From an uncultured Pseudomonas sp. (GTDB lineage Bacteria; Pseudomonadota; Gammaproteobacteria; Pseudomonadales; Pseudomonadaceae): a DNA stretch of 11,165 nucleotides. How positions within the stretch are numbered: the first letter of the stretch is position 1; each line of letters starts with the position of its first letter. Made by a program: the position numbers and the translations under genes. Below the pieces are notes generated by a model that saw only the letters and a list, made by a program, of their open reading frames with translations, was not told where the DNA came from and did not search any database. This document shows positions 1-7,590 of this stretch, piece by piece. The stretch is from contig NZ_CAMPHV010000081.1 in the NCBI RefSeq assembly GCF_946886105.1, forward strand, positions 1 through 11,165, written 5' to 3'.

Positions 1-130
1 ACTTGGCAAGGGAACAACCATTACCTGCGTCCTACGCCTAGCCTGGCGAGATTTTGCGCGGCAACGCGGCTTGCGCTGAAACGGCAACAGACCCTCGGGC
101 CAGGGGCGCGAGGAAACAGTCCGTCGATAC
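1..130. other. Left-edge non-coding stretch
   Basis: No convincing reading frame on either strand. It lies 3' of the minus-strand esterase gene. A weak CCTCG/CGAGG pairing (93-97 with 109-113) has no T-run, so I do not call it a terminator. If the next gene to the left is on the minus strand, this is its upstream region; the window does not show that. Confidence 0.4.
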
Positions 131-889
<759 letters not shown>

Positions 890-926
890 CTATTGACCTG
901 TTCGTATGGCTCTAAAAAAGCGTGGC

Positions 927-942
927 TGGTACGACCCTTGCT
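927..942 (+). promoter_or_regulatory. Sigma-54 (-24/-12) promoter for aapJQMP
   Basis: TGGTAC-GACCC-TTGCT against the RpoN consensus TGGCAC-N5-TTGCW has a single mismatch (T for C). The diagnostic GG (928-929) and GC (940-941) are separated by exactly 10 bases. It points toward aapJ; transcription would start near 952-953, leaving a leader of about 320 nt. An NtrC-like dyad lies upstream at 815-829. The motif is seen; its use in vivo is inferred. Confidence 0.75.
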
Positions 943-1274
943 AGTGTCCTGCCGGCTGATGATGTCGCCCCGGTTACGGTAACACTACCTCACGCTCGGG
1001 TACGCAACAGATAGGAAACCGATTGGTTTATGGTTTCCGGCACTTTCGCTAAGGAGTATTAAAACTCTGGGCGATTAGTGATTGACGATCCGTCTCTGGT
1101 CCATCAAACAATGGACGGGTGCAAGCTTGTGGCTGATAACGCTATCGGCAACTAGACTCACGCTAAGATCCGATTCACCTGTTCGTTGCGTTCTGCCTGC
1201 GCAATCGACGCGTCCCAAAAGGACGAGGTGGTAAGGTCGAGACTCCAACACAAAAAAAGACACTGGAGGTTTTA
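943..1274 (+). promoter_or_regulatory. Long, potentially structured 5' leader of aapJ
   Basis: A 332-base stretch with no gene of normal size. Visible inverted repeats: TAGTGT/ACACTA (942-947 with 982-987), GTTAC-G-GTAAC (973-983), GGAAACC/GGTTTCC (1014-1020 with 1032-1038) with a competing AAACC/GGTTT (1016-1020 with 1025-1029), GTCCAT/ATGGAC (1099-1104 with 1111-1116) with a competing CCGTC/GACGG (1090-1094 with 1114-1118), GCTGATA/TATCGGC (1132-1138 with 1143-1149, one GU pair) and CGTCC-CAAAA-GGACG (1211-1225). None carries a terminator-type T-run. The density of helices and two sets of mutually exclusive pairings suggest a folded leader. I cannot match it to a named riboswitch. Confidence 0.45.
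1247..1260 (+). promoter_or_regulatory. A-rich site beside the aapJ start (possible Hfq/Crc target)
   Basis: The run AACACAAAAAAAGA ends four bases before the aapJ Shine-Dalgarno TGGAGGT (1264-1270). Pseudomonas Hfq with Crc represses translation of amino acid uptake and catabolic genes at A-rich 'CA' motifs of the AAnAAnAA type overlapping the ribosome binding site. The position and composition fit, although the spacing of the repeat is degenerate. Confidence 0.4.
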
Positions 1275-2303
1275 ATGAAGATGGTGAAATCCACCCTGGC
1301 TGTATTTGCTACGGCCGCTGTTCTCGGTGTTAGTGGCTTCGCGCACGCGGGTGCCACTTTGGATGCGGTGCAAAAGAAAGGTTTCGTGCAGTGCGGTATC
1401 AGCGATGGTCTGCCGGGCTTCTCCTATGCCGATGAAAAAGGCAATTATCTGGGTCTCGACGTTGATGTATGTCGTGCTGTGGCGGCCGCTCTGTTCGGCG
1501 ATGCCACCAAGGTTAAATTCAGCCCGCTGACCGCCAAAGAGCGTTTCACCGCACTGCAGTCTGGTGAAGTCGATGTGCTGTCGCGCAACACTACCTGGAC
1601 CAGCTCCCGTGACTCCGGTCTGGGTCTGAACTTCGCCGGCGTCAACTATTACGACGGCCAAGGCTTCCTGGTGAACAAGGATCTCGGCGTTTCCAGCGCT
1701 AAGGAACTCGATGGCGCTACCGTCTGCATCCAGGCCGGTACCACCACCGAACTGAACCTCTCCGACTACTTCCGCGCCAATGGCCTGAAGTACACCCCGA
1801 TCACTTACGATACCTCCGACGAAAGCGCCAAATCGATCGAAGCCGGTCGTTGCGACGTACTGACCTCCGACCAGTCGCAGCTTTATGCACAGCGCATTAA
1901 GCTGGCCAAGCCGGATCAGTATGTGGTGCTGCCTGAAGTGATCTCGAAAGAACCTCTGGGTCCGGTCGTGCGTCAGGGCGATGACGAGTGGTTCAACATC
2001 GTTCGTTGGTCGCTGTTCGCCATGCTGAACGCCGAAGAGCTGGGGGTTACCTCGGCCAACGTCGAAGAGATGGCCAAGTCCACCAAGAACCCGGATGTCG
2101 CGCGTCTGCTCGGTGCTGAGGGTGAATTCGGCAAGGACCTGAAACTGCCGAAAGACTGGGCGGTACAGATCGTCAAGCAAGTGGGTAACTACGGCGAGAG
2201 CTTCGACCGCAACGTCGGTGCCGGCAGCGAGCTGAAGATCGAGCGTGGCCTCAATGCCCTGTGGAACAAAGGTGGTCTGCAATACGCACCGCCAGTGCGC
2301 TGA
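1275..2303 (+). CDS. aapJ: Periplasmic general L-amino acid binding protein AapJ
   Basis: The substrate-binding subunit of the Aap-type polar amino acid ABC transporter. It captures amino acids in the periplasm and delivers them to the AapQ/AapM channel. Seen: a Sec signal peptide (KMVK, hydrophobic 8-22, cleavage after AHA at residue 25), then a family 3 solute-binding fold with the hallmark block GFSYADEKGNYLGLDVDVCR at about 48-67 and the ligand-pocket segments NTTWTSSRD and QAGTTTE. The length of 342 aa is normal for AapJ, which is longer than single-amino-acid binding proteins. The ATG at 1275 follows TGGAGGT with five-base spacing, and the signal peptide begins there. It is first in the operon, downstream of a sigma-54 promoter, with two hairpins after its stop codon. 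In the rhizobial Aap system the range is broad (Glu, Asp, Gln, Asn, His and others); the exact specificity here is inferred. Confidence 0.96.
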   Translation: MKMVKSTLAVFATAAVLGVSGFAHAGATLDAVQKKGFVQCGISDGLPGFSYADEKGNYLGLDVDVCRAVAAALFGDATKVKFSPLTAKERFTALQSGEVDVLSRNTTWTSSRDSGLGLNFAGVNYYDGQGFLVNKDLGVSSAKELDGATVCIQAGTTTELNLSDYFRANGLKYTPITYDTSDESAKSIEAGRCDVLTSDQSQLYAQRIKLAKPDQYVVLPEVISKEPLGPVVRQGDDEWFNIVRWSLFAMLNAEELGVTSANVEEMAKSTKNPDVARLLGAEGEFGKDLKLPKDWAVQIVKQVGNYGESFDRNVGAGSELKIERGLNALWNKGGLQYAPPVR

Positions 2304-2310
2304 CTGTCTT

Positions 2311-2336
2311 GCGGGTATCGCACATGCGATACCCGC
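2311..2336 (+). promoter_or_regulatory. Perfect 12-bp intercistronic hairpin after aapJ
   Basis: GCGGGTATCGCA (2311-2322) and TGCGATACCCGC (2325-2336) are exact complements with only CA between them, so the working loop is ACAT on an 11-bp stem. It starts seven bases after the aapJ stop codon. Only a broken T-rich stretch (ATTGTTCTGATT) follows, so I read it as a weak terminator or 3'-end stabiliser rather than a full stop. In other binding-protein operons such elements raise binding protein over permease levels. Confidence 0.7.
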
Positions 2337-2356
2337 ATTGTTCTGATTACATGAGC

Positions 2357-2382
2357 CCTATGCCCGCCGACGCGGGCATAGG
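2357..2382 (+). promoter_or_regulatory. Second 11-bp hairpin, overlapping the aapQ Shine-Dalgarno
   Basis: CCTATGCCCGC (2357-2367) and GCGGGCATAGG (2372-2382) are exact complements around a CGAC loop. The 3' arm includes the first bases of AGGAG (2380-2384), the candidate ribosome binding site for the ATG at 2389. A competing pairing exists between GAGCCCT (2353-2359) and AGGGCTC (2392-2398), which would enclose both the hairpin and the first start codon. Reduced aapQ translation is inferred. Confidence 0.65.
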
Positions 2383-2388
2383 AGTTCT

Positions 2389-3585
2389 ATGAGGGCTCCT
2401 ATGCAAACTACTGCAAATGCCCCACGCCCGGGTGGTTCGATCTGGACCGATCCCAAAGTGCGTGCGTGGCTGTTCCAGATTCTCGCTATCCTCGCCGTCG
2501 TGGCGCTTGGCTGGTTTCTGTTCGACAACACCCAAAGCAATCTTGAGAAACGCGGGATCACTTCCGGCTTTTCCTTTCTAAATAACAGTGCCGGCTTCGG
2601 CATTGCGCAACATCTGATCGATTACACCGAGAGCGACACCTACGGGCGGGTGTTCGTAGTTGGTTTGCTCAATACCTTATTGGTTTCGGTCATCGGCATA
2701 GTCCTGGCGACTTTGCTTGGCTTCCTGCTCGGTGTCGCACGGTTGTCGCCGAACTGGCTGCTCAGCAAGCTGGCCACCGTCTATATCGAAACCTTCCGCA
2801 ATATCCCGGCGCTGCTGCAAATCTTCTTCTGGTACTTCGCCGTGATGCTTTCGCTGCCAGGGCCACGCGACAGCATGGGCATGGGCGATACCTTTTTCCT
2901 CAATAGCCGCGGCCTCTATATGCCCGCGCCCAGCCCAACCGACAGCTTCGTCTCGTTCTTCGGCGCCTTGGTGATCGCGATCATCGGTGTCGTGCTGTTG
3001 GCCCGCTGGTCGAGGGCGCGTTTCGAGGCTACGGGCAAACTCTTCCCGGTATCTCTGGGCGCCGTGCCGCTGTTGTTGATCCTTCCCGGTTTAGCCGTGT
3101 TGTTGACCGGCAATCCGTTGCAATGGAGTGTGCCGGAGCTGAGCGGTTTCAACTTCCGCGGTGGCTGGGTGTTGATCCCCGAGCTGATGGCTTTGACCCT
3201 GGCGTTGACCATTTACACCGCGGCGTTCATCGCCGAAAACGTGCGCTCCGGGATCATGGCCGTCAACCATGGCCAGACCGAAGCCGCGCGCTCCTTGGGC
3301 CTGCCGGCTGGTAAAACCCTGCGTCTGGTGATCATCCCCCAGGCCTTGCGGGTAATCATTCCGCCGTTGACCAGCCAATACCTGAACCTGGCGAAAAACT
3401 CTTCGCTGGCGGCCGGTATCGGCTATCCCGATATGGTCTCGCTGTTCGCTGGCACCGTGCTCAATCAGACGGGGCAGGCGATCGAGGTGATTGCCATCAC
3501 CATGAGCGTGTACCTGGCGATCAGCATCAGTATTTCCATGCTGATGAACTGGTACAACAAGCGCATTGCGCTGATCGAGCGGTAA
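2389..3585 (+). CDS. aapQ: Amino acid ABC transporter permease AapQ
   Basis: One of two inner-membrane subunits forming the amino acid channel. Seen: a hydrophobic N-terminal helix at about 27-45, several further membrane segments (about 88-114, 141-157, 188-206, 221-240, 262-284, 339-356, 365-386) and the His/Glu/Gln/Arg permease block. The EAA loop that contacts the ATPase begins EAARSLGLPAGKT at residue 298. The length of 398 aa fits AapQ, which carries extra segments compared with short HisQ-type permeases. The start is ambiguous. The ATG at 2389 has AGGAG with four-base spacing. An in-frame ATG at 2401 (MQTTANAP) has GAGGG five bases upstream and fits the MQ- beginning I remember for Pseudomonas AapQ. 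It is separated from aapJ by 85 bases with two hairpins. Its stop codon overlaps the aapM ribosome binding site. Confidence 0.95.
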   Translation: MRAPMQTTANAPRPGGSIWTDPKVRAWLFQILAILAVVALGWFLFDNTQSNLEKRGITSGFSFLNNSAGFGIAQHLIDYTESDTYGRVFVVGLLNTLLVSVIGIVLATLLGFLLGVARLSPNWLLSKLATVYIETFRNIPALLQIFFWYFAVMLSLPGPRDSMGMGDTFFLNSRGLYMPAPSPTDSFVSFFGALVIAIIGVVLLARWSRARFEATGKLFPVSLGAVPLLLILPGLAVLLTGNPLQWSVPELSGFNFRGGWVLIPELMALTLALTIYTAAFIAENVRSGIMAVNHGQTEAARSLGLPAGKTLRLVIIPQALRVIIPPLTSQYLNLAKNSSLAAGIGYPDMVSLFAGTVLNQTGQAIEVIAITMSVYLAISISISMLMNWYNKRIALIER

Positions 3586-3594
3586 GGAGCAGCC

Positions 3595-4692
3595 ATGCAA
3601 ACCCATACATTCAAACCTGATCTACCGCCACCGGCGCTGAGCGTCGGCGTGCTCGGTTGGCTGCGTACCAACCTGTTCTCCAGTTGGTTCAACACCCTGT
3701 TGACCCTGTTCGCCGCCTATCTGGTCTGGCTGATCCTGCCGCCGTTGATCCAGTGGGCGTTCATCGACGCCGATTGGACCGGCACCACCCGCGCCGACTG
3801 CACCAGCGGCGGCGCTTGCTGGGTGTTCGTGCAACAGCGCATCGGCCAGTTCATGTACGGTTTCTACCCAACCGAACTGCGCTGGCGTGTCGACCTGACC
3901 CTGTGGTTGGCGATCATCGGCGCTGCGCCTTTGTTCATCCCGGCGATGCCGCGTAAAGCGGTCTATGGCTTCAGCTTCCTGGCGGTGTACCCGCTGGTGG
4001 CCTACTGGTTGCTGCATGGCGGCTTCTTTGGGCTGGAAGCTGTCGCCACCAGCCAGTGGGGCGGCTTGATGTTAACCCTGGTGATCGCCGCCGTGGGCAT
4101 CGTCGGTGCCTTGCCGTTGGGGATACTGCTGGCGCTCGGGCGGCGCTCGGATATGCCGGCGATCCGCGTGATCTGCGTGACCTTCATCGAGTTCTGGCGC
4201 GGCGTTCCGCTGATCACCGTGTTGTTCATGTCCTCGGTGATGTTGCCGTTGTTCCTGCCGGAAGGCCTGAGCTTCGACAAGCTGATGCGCGCACTGATCG
4301 GCGTGATCCTGTTCCAGTCGGCCTATATCGCCGAAGTGGTGCGTGGCGGTATGCAGGCGATTCCCAAAGGGCAGTACGAAGCGGCGGCCGCGATGGGTCT
4401 GGGTTACTGGCGGATGATGGGCCTGGTGATTCTGCCGCAGGCGCTGAAGCTGGTTATCCCCGGCATCGTCAACACCTTTATCGCGCTGTTCAAGGACACC
4501 AGCCTGGTGATCATCATCGGCCTGTTCGACTTGCTCAACAGCATCAAGCAAGCCACGACCGACCCGGCATGGCTGGGCATGGCCACCGAAGGCTATGTGT
4601 TCGCGGCGCTGATTTTCTGGATTTTCTGTTTTGGTATGTCCCGCTACTCCATGCATTTGGAGCGCAAGTTGGACACCGGCCATAAGCGTTAG
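3595..4692 (+). CDS. aapM: Amino acid ABC transporter permease AapM
   Basis: The second channel subunit, pairing with AapQ in the inner membrane. Seen: N-terminal helix at about 34-56, helices at about 101-117 and 121-139, then the conserved permease core from about 153 onward. The EAA-type coupling loop [21 protein letters not shown] lies near 261-281, followed by helices at about 285-310 and 333-347. Two cysteines (Cys69 and Cys75) lie in the segment between the first helices, likely periplasmic; a disulfide is possible but not shown. The length of 365 aa is typical of AapM. The ATG at 3595 is preceded by TAAGGAG at 3583-3589, where the first bases are the aapQ stop codon. The nine-base gap suggests translational coupling. 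Confidence 0.95.
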   Translation: MQTHTFKPDLPPPALSVGVLGWLRTNLFSSWFNTLLTLFAAYLVWLILPPLIQWAFIDADWTGTTRADCTSGGACWVFVQQRIGQFMYGFYPTELRWRVDLTLWLAIIGAAPLFIPAMPRKAVYGFSFLAVYPLVAYWLLHGGFFGLEAVATSQWGGLMLTLVIAAVGIVGALPLGILLALGRRSDMPAIRVICVTFIEFWRGVPLITVLFMSSVMLPLFLPEGLSFDKLMRALIGVILFQSAYIAEVVRGGMQAIPKGQYEAAAAMGLGYWRMMGLVILPQALKLVIPGIVNTFIALFKDTSLVIIIGLFDLLNSIKQATTDPAWLGMATEGYVFAALIFWIFCFGMSRYSMHLERKLDTGHKR

Positions 4693-4703
4693 GAGCCTTT
4701 TCA

Positions 4704-5465
4704 ATGTCTGAAGCAAACAAACAAACCAGCGCTGAGCCGATGATCCTGATGCAGGGCGTGAACAAGTGGTACGGGCAGTTCCACGTACTCAAGGACATCA
4801 ACCTGAGCGTGCAACAGGGCGAGCGCATCGTGTTGTGCGGCCCGTCCGGCTCCGGCAAGTCCACCTCGATCCGCTGCCTGAACCGCCTGGAAGAACACCA
4901 GCAGGGCCGTATCGTGGTCGATGGCACCGAACTGACCCACGACCTCAAGCACATCGAAGCGGTGCGCCGCGAAGTCGGTATGGTGTTCCAGCACTTCAAC
5001 CTGTTTCCGCACCTGACCGTACTGCAGAACTGCACCCTGGCGCCGATGTGGGTGCGCAAGATGCCCAAGCGCCAGGCCGAAGAAATCGCCATGCACTTCC
5101 TCGAGCGCGTGCGTATTCCTGAGCAGGCGCACAAGTACCCGGGGCAGCTCTCCGGCGGCCAGCAGCAGCGTGTGGCGATCGCCCGTGCGCTGTGCATGAA
5201 GCCGAAGATCATGCTGTTCGACGAGCCGACCTCGGCGCTCGACCCGGAAATGGTCAAGGAAGTACTGGACACCATGGTCAGCCTCGCCGAAGACGGCATG
5301 ACCATGCTCTGCGTAACCCACGAAATGGGCTTCGCCCGCACCGTGGCGAACCGCGTGCTGTTCCTCGACAAGGGCGAAATCGTCGAAGAAGCCGATCCGG
5401 AAACCTTCTTCACCAACCCGAAAAACGAGCGCACCAAGCTGTTCCTCAGTCAGATCCTGCACTGA
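4704..5465 (+). CDS. aapP: Amino acid ABC transporter ATP-binding protein AapP
   Basis: The ATPase that powers the AapQM channel; it acts as a dimer on the cytoplasmic face. All nucleotide-binding elements are present: Walker [10 protein letters not shown] at 46-54, Q-loop Gln96 in [12 protein letters not shown], signature LSGGQQQR at 149-156, Walker B IMLFDEP at 169-175, D-loop SALD at 177-180 and H-loop His206 in VTHEMGFA. The length of 253 aa is standard for the GlnQ/HisP group. The ATG at 4704 has AGGAG (4691-4695) eight bases upstream, overlapping the aapM TAG; the intergenic gap is 11 bases. It is the last gene of the operon, with an intrinsic terminator beginning 20 bases after its stop. 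Confidence 0.97.
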   Translation: MSEANKQTSAEPMILMQGVNKWYGQFHVLKDINLSVQQGERIVLCGPSGSGKSTSIRCLNRLEEHQQGRIVVDGTELTHDLKHIEAVRREVGMVFQHFNLFPHLTVLQNCTLAPMWVRKMPKRQAEEIAMHFLERVRIPEQAHKYPGQLSGGQQQRVAIARALCMKPKIMLFDEPTSALDPEMVKEVLDTMVSLAEDGMTMLCVTHEMGFARTVANRVLFLDKGEIVEEADPETFFTNPKNERTKLFLSQILH

Positions 5466-5484
5466 TCGATAGCCGCAATGAGAG

Positions 5485-5509
5485 AGGGAGCCTTAGGGCT
5501 CCCTTTTTT
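5485..5509 (+). terminator. Rho-independent terminator of aapJQMP
   Basis: AGGGAGCC (5485-5492), loop TTAG, GGCTCCCT (5497-5504), then a run of six T from 5504 to 5509. This is an eight-base-pair GC-rich stem with a clean U-tail, placed directly after aapP. Confidence 0.92.
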
Positions 5510-5523
5510 ATGGCGGCTGCATC

Positions 5524-5598
5524 CGTAGGGTGGGTTGGCGGCGCAATCGCGGGTGATGTGGGCTGAACGATAGAGGCGTGCGCCTAACCCACCCTACG
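5524..5598. repeat. 75-base element with 13-bp terminal inverted repeats
   Basis: CGTAGGGTGGGTT (5524-5536) and AACCCACCCTACG (5586-5598) are exact complements. The pairing extends inward by GGCG (5537-5540) with CGCC (5581-5584), past one bulged T. The interior of about 40 bases has no reading frame. It lies between the aap terminator and the 3' end of the minus-strand regulator gene, five bases from that stop codon. GGGTGGGTT-type ends resemble short extragenic palindromes I recall from several gammaproteobacteria, so a dispersed non-coding repeat is the likely identity. Copy number cannot be seen here. Confidence 0.65.
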
Positions 5599-5603
5599 AC
5601 TCC

Positions 5604-6557
5604 TTATGCCGGTTGTCGTAAGCGCCGGCGAAACGCCCCTGGCGTTTCCCCGCACAGCTGCTTGAACAACTTGGCGAAGGTGGCGCGGTCGGCATAGCCG
5701 ACCTGCTCGGCAATTTGTTCCAGCGAGCGCGTTGCGTCGCTCAGTGCGTGCTGAGCGGCGCCGATGCGCAGCCGTTGCAGATAGTCGTTGGGCGTCAGGC
5801 CGGTGCTGGCCTTGAAGCGACGCAGCAGCGTGCGCGGCGAGCAGTTGGCCTGTTCGGCCAGGCGATTGAGGTCGATGACTTCGCCGTGATGGCTGCGCAT
5901 CCATTGCAGCAACGGGGTGATCTGCTTGTCGTGGGTGCTCAATGGCGGGAGCAGCGGGGCGAAGCGCGATTGCTGGCCGCGCTGGGTATCGAAAACCAGG
6001 GCGTTGGCCAATTGTTGCGCGAGCCACGAACCGGCCTGCTGGCCGATCAGGTACAGGCAGGCATCGAGGCCGGCATGGGCGCCGCCCGAGCTGAGCAGGT
6101 TGCCGTCATGGCAGAGCAGTTGTTCGATATGCAGCTGCACCTGCGGGAAACGCCGGCGGAACTGGCCGGCCAGCGCCCAATGGGTGGTGGCGCGCCGGCC
6201 GTCGAGCAAGCCGGCGGCGGCGAGCAGGAAGGCGCTGCTGCACAGGCTGGCGATCCGTTGTGTGGTCGGGCGCTGCGCCAGCCACGGCAGCAAGGTGGCA
6301 TTGGCGGCCAGGCTGATATCGATGGCGCTGCCGGTGGCGGGCAGGATCAGCCAATCTGCCTGCTCGGCCAGGGCCAGGCCGCCGTCCACTTGAACGCGGG
6401 CGAAGCCGAGGTCGACCGGCTCACCATCGAGGCTGAAGCGCAGTATCTGGAACAACGGCTTCTCGGCCATCTGATTGGCGAGCGTGAAGGCATCCATGGC
6501 CATGCTCAGGCTGGAGCACACCGTTTGTGGGCAGACATAGAGGGCGATCTTCAGCAT
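5604..6557 (-). CDS. GlxA-like transcriptional regulator (DJ-1/PfpI domain + AraC HTH)
   Basis: A DNA-binding regulator of the GlxA subfamily. From the ATG at 6557 it is 317 aa. Residues about 1-180 form a class I glutamine amidotransferase-like (DJ-1/PfpI) domain, with the pseudo-active-site block IASLCSSAFLLAAAGLLDGR (Cys106) and ATTHW at 123-127. Residues about 220-317 form the double helix-turn-helix: first LNRLAEQANCSPRTLLRRF, second LEQIAEQVGYADRATFAKLF. The start is uncertain. A GTG at 6599 gives 331 aa, but family members normally begin right at the first beta strand (MLKIALYV). No good Shine-Dalgarno is visible for either start, and a TCAATAAT stretch (complement of 6589-6596) could be a -10 element for the ATG. 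The gene is divergent from the NTF2-like gene. The effector and targets are unknown; GlxA relatives often regulate amino acid or quaternary-amine catabolism. Confidence 0.9.
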   Translation of the reverse strand: MLKIALYVCPQTVCSSLSMAMDAFTLANQMAEKPLFQILRFSLDGEPVDLGFARVQVDGGLALAEQADWLILPATGSAIDISLAANATLLPWLAQRPTTQRIASLCSSAFLLAAAGLLDGRRATTHWALAGQFRRRFPQVQLHIEQLLCHDGNLLSSGGAHAGLDACLYLIGQQAGSWLAQQLANALVFDTQRGQQSRFAPLLPPLSTHDKQITPLLQWMRSHHGEVIDLNRLAEQANCSPRTLLRRFKASTGLTPNDYLQRLRIGAAQHALSDATRSLEQIAEQVGYADRATFAKLFKQLCGETPGAFRRRLRQPA

Positions 6558-6611
6558 GGAGACGATTCGTTGGTTCGAGGATTTGGCGATTATTGACACA
6601 AAGTTGTCTTT

Positions 6612-6635
6612 AACGCCAATCGCGGCCTTGGCGTT
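6612..6635. promoter_or_regulatory. Perfect 8-8-8 palindrome in the divergent promoter region
   Basis: AACGCCAA (6612-6619) and TTGGCGTT (6628-6635) are exact complements with eight bases between. It lies between the AraC-type regulator and the NTF2-like gene. No plus-strand gene ends upstream that it could terminate, so an operator is more likely. Control by the neighbouring regulator is inferred. Confidence 0.5.
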
Positions 6636-6679
6636 TTAGCGTAATACTCATTGCCACATCAATCCGGAGCCTTGCCCGC

Positions 6680-7150
6680 ATGAGCCACGCTAACGCCGAA
6701 CTGATCACCCGTTTCTACCAGGCCTTCCAGCAACTGGATGCCGAGACCATGGCCAGTTGTTATACCGAGGATGTGCGCTTCAGCGACCCGGTGTTCACCG
6801 ACCTGCGAGGTCGCGAAGCCAGCGATATGTGGCGCATGCTGTGCACCCGGGCCAAGGATTTTTCCCTGACCTTCGATGGTGTCGCGGCCGATGAGCATTC
6901 CGGCAAGGCCCGTTGGGTCGCGACCTACCTGTTCAGCCAGACCGGCAATACCGTGGTCAACCATATCGAGGCCAGCTTCGTGTTCCGCGACGGCAAGATC
7001 GCCGAGCACCGCGACCGCTTCGATCTGTGGCGTTGGGCGCGGCAGGCGTTGGGCATGAAAGGCGTGTTGCTCGGTTGGGCGCCGCCGGTGCAGAACGCCA
7101 TTCGCAAGCAGGCGGCAAAAGGTTTGGCGGCTTATCGGGCGGGGCGTTGA
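6680..7150 (+). CDS. NTF2-like / SnoaL-like domain protein (156 aa)
   Basis: A small cytoplasmic protein with the NTF2-like cone fold. Seen: an N-terminal helix (ANAELITRFYQAFQQLD), the TMASCYTEDVRFSDPVF strand segment typical of SnoaL-like proteins at about 24-40, and beta strands in which NHIEASFVFRDGKIAEHRDRFD (about 94-115) is the strongest family signature. Such proteins may be isomerases, hydrolases, or ligand-binding proteins without catalysis; nothing here separates these options. A basic tail of about 35 residues follows the fold. The ATG at 6680 has GGAG (6666-6669) ten bases upstream. The gene is divergent from the GlxA-like regulator, which may control it through the palindrome at 6612-6635. 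Confidence 0.88.
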   Translation: MSHANAELITRFYQAFQQLDAETMASCYTEDVRFSDPVFTDLRGREASDMWRMLCTRAKDFSLTFDGVAADEHSGKARWVATYLFSQTGNTVVNHIEASFVFRDGKIAEHRDRFDLWRWARQALGMKGVLLGWAPPVQNAIRKQAAKGLAAYRAGR

Positions 7151-7201
7151 CGCGTCCGCTCTGCTAAGCTCGGCAGCTTTCCTCGTGTCTGCTAGTCGTC
7201 G

Positions 7202-7525
7202 ATGCCCGATCCCAGTACTTCAGCTGCAACGCCGGCGCCAGGCAAAGCCTGGTTCGTCTATTTGGTGCGGGCCGCTAATGGCGCCTTGTACTGCGGTATC
7301 AGCGATGACCCGCACAAACGCTTCGCCAAGCACCAAAGCGGCAAGGGCGCCCGGTTCTTCCATTCCAGCCCGGCGCGGGCGCTGGTGCATATCGAATCCT
7401 GCGCGAGCAAGGGCGATGCGTTGCGCCGTGAACGGGCGATCAAGGCGCTGAGCAAGGCTGCCAAGGAAGCGCTGGTCGCCGCCTCGGCGGTTATCGCTGT
7501 GGCTGATAACACACCATCAGGCTAA
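7202..7525 (+). CDS. GIY-YIG nuclease family protein (YhbQ/UPF0213-like)
   Basis: A small single-domain GIY-YIG protein of 107 aa, about the usual size for the YhbQ-like group, whose members are putative structure-specific nucleases of uncertain role. Seen: the first strand FVYLVRA (VYL at 19-21 in place of GIY), [12 protein letters not shown] (YCG at 30-32 in place of YIG), Arg40, the [10 protein letters not shown] loop, and Glu77 in RRERAIKAL, the expected metal-binding glutamate. Residues 1-14 and the Ala-rich tail from about 91 lie outside the domain. An in-frame stop at 7193-7195 makes the ATG at 7202 the first possible ATG. No clear Shine-Dalgarno precedes it. An extended -10-like TGCTAAGCT at 7162-7170 suggests its own promoter with a very short leader. 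Confidence 0.85.
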   Translation: MPDPSTSAATPAPGKAWFVYLVRAANGALYCGISDDPHKRFAKHQSGKGARFFHSSPARALVHIESCASKGDALRRERAIKALSKAAKEALVAASAVIAVADNTPSG

Positions 7526-7590
7526 GCGGGTAGGCCGCCATGGCCGACGCGGTTAAGCTGCTGGTTTACTCAATAGTTGCGGAGCCTGTC

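Noticed and set aside
893..921. TTGACC as a sigma-70 -35 element upstream of aapJ
   Set aside because: The positions where a -10 should fall are A-rich with no TAnnnT pattern. The sigma-54 motif just downstream is much stronger.
1035..1052. Second sigma-54-like match (CCGGCACTTTCGCTAA)
   Set aside because: The -24 half GGCAC is good, but the -12 half lacks TTGC at the required spacing.
1272..2282. 336-codon minus-strand frame opposite aapJ
   Set aside because: Antisense shadow caused by the codon bias of aapJ. The aapJ strand has a signal peptide and family signatures.
6593..6598. TTGACA, a perfect -35 hexamer on the plus strand before the NTF2-like gene
   Set aside because: No acceptable -10 hexamer occurs 16-19 bases downstream. 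The TAATAC at 6642-6647 is far too distant from it, so no promoter is called.
7540..7590. Upstream in-frame ATG adding 17 residues (MADAVKLLVYSIVAEPV) to the GST-family protein
   Set aside because: No clear Shine-Dalgarno precedes it. The ATG at 7591 has GGAG at ideal spacing and begins at the conserved first strand of the GST fold.
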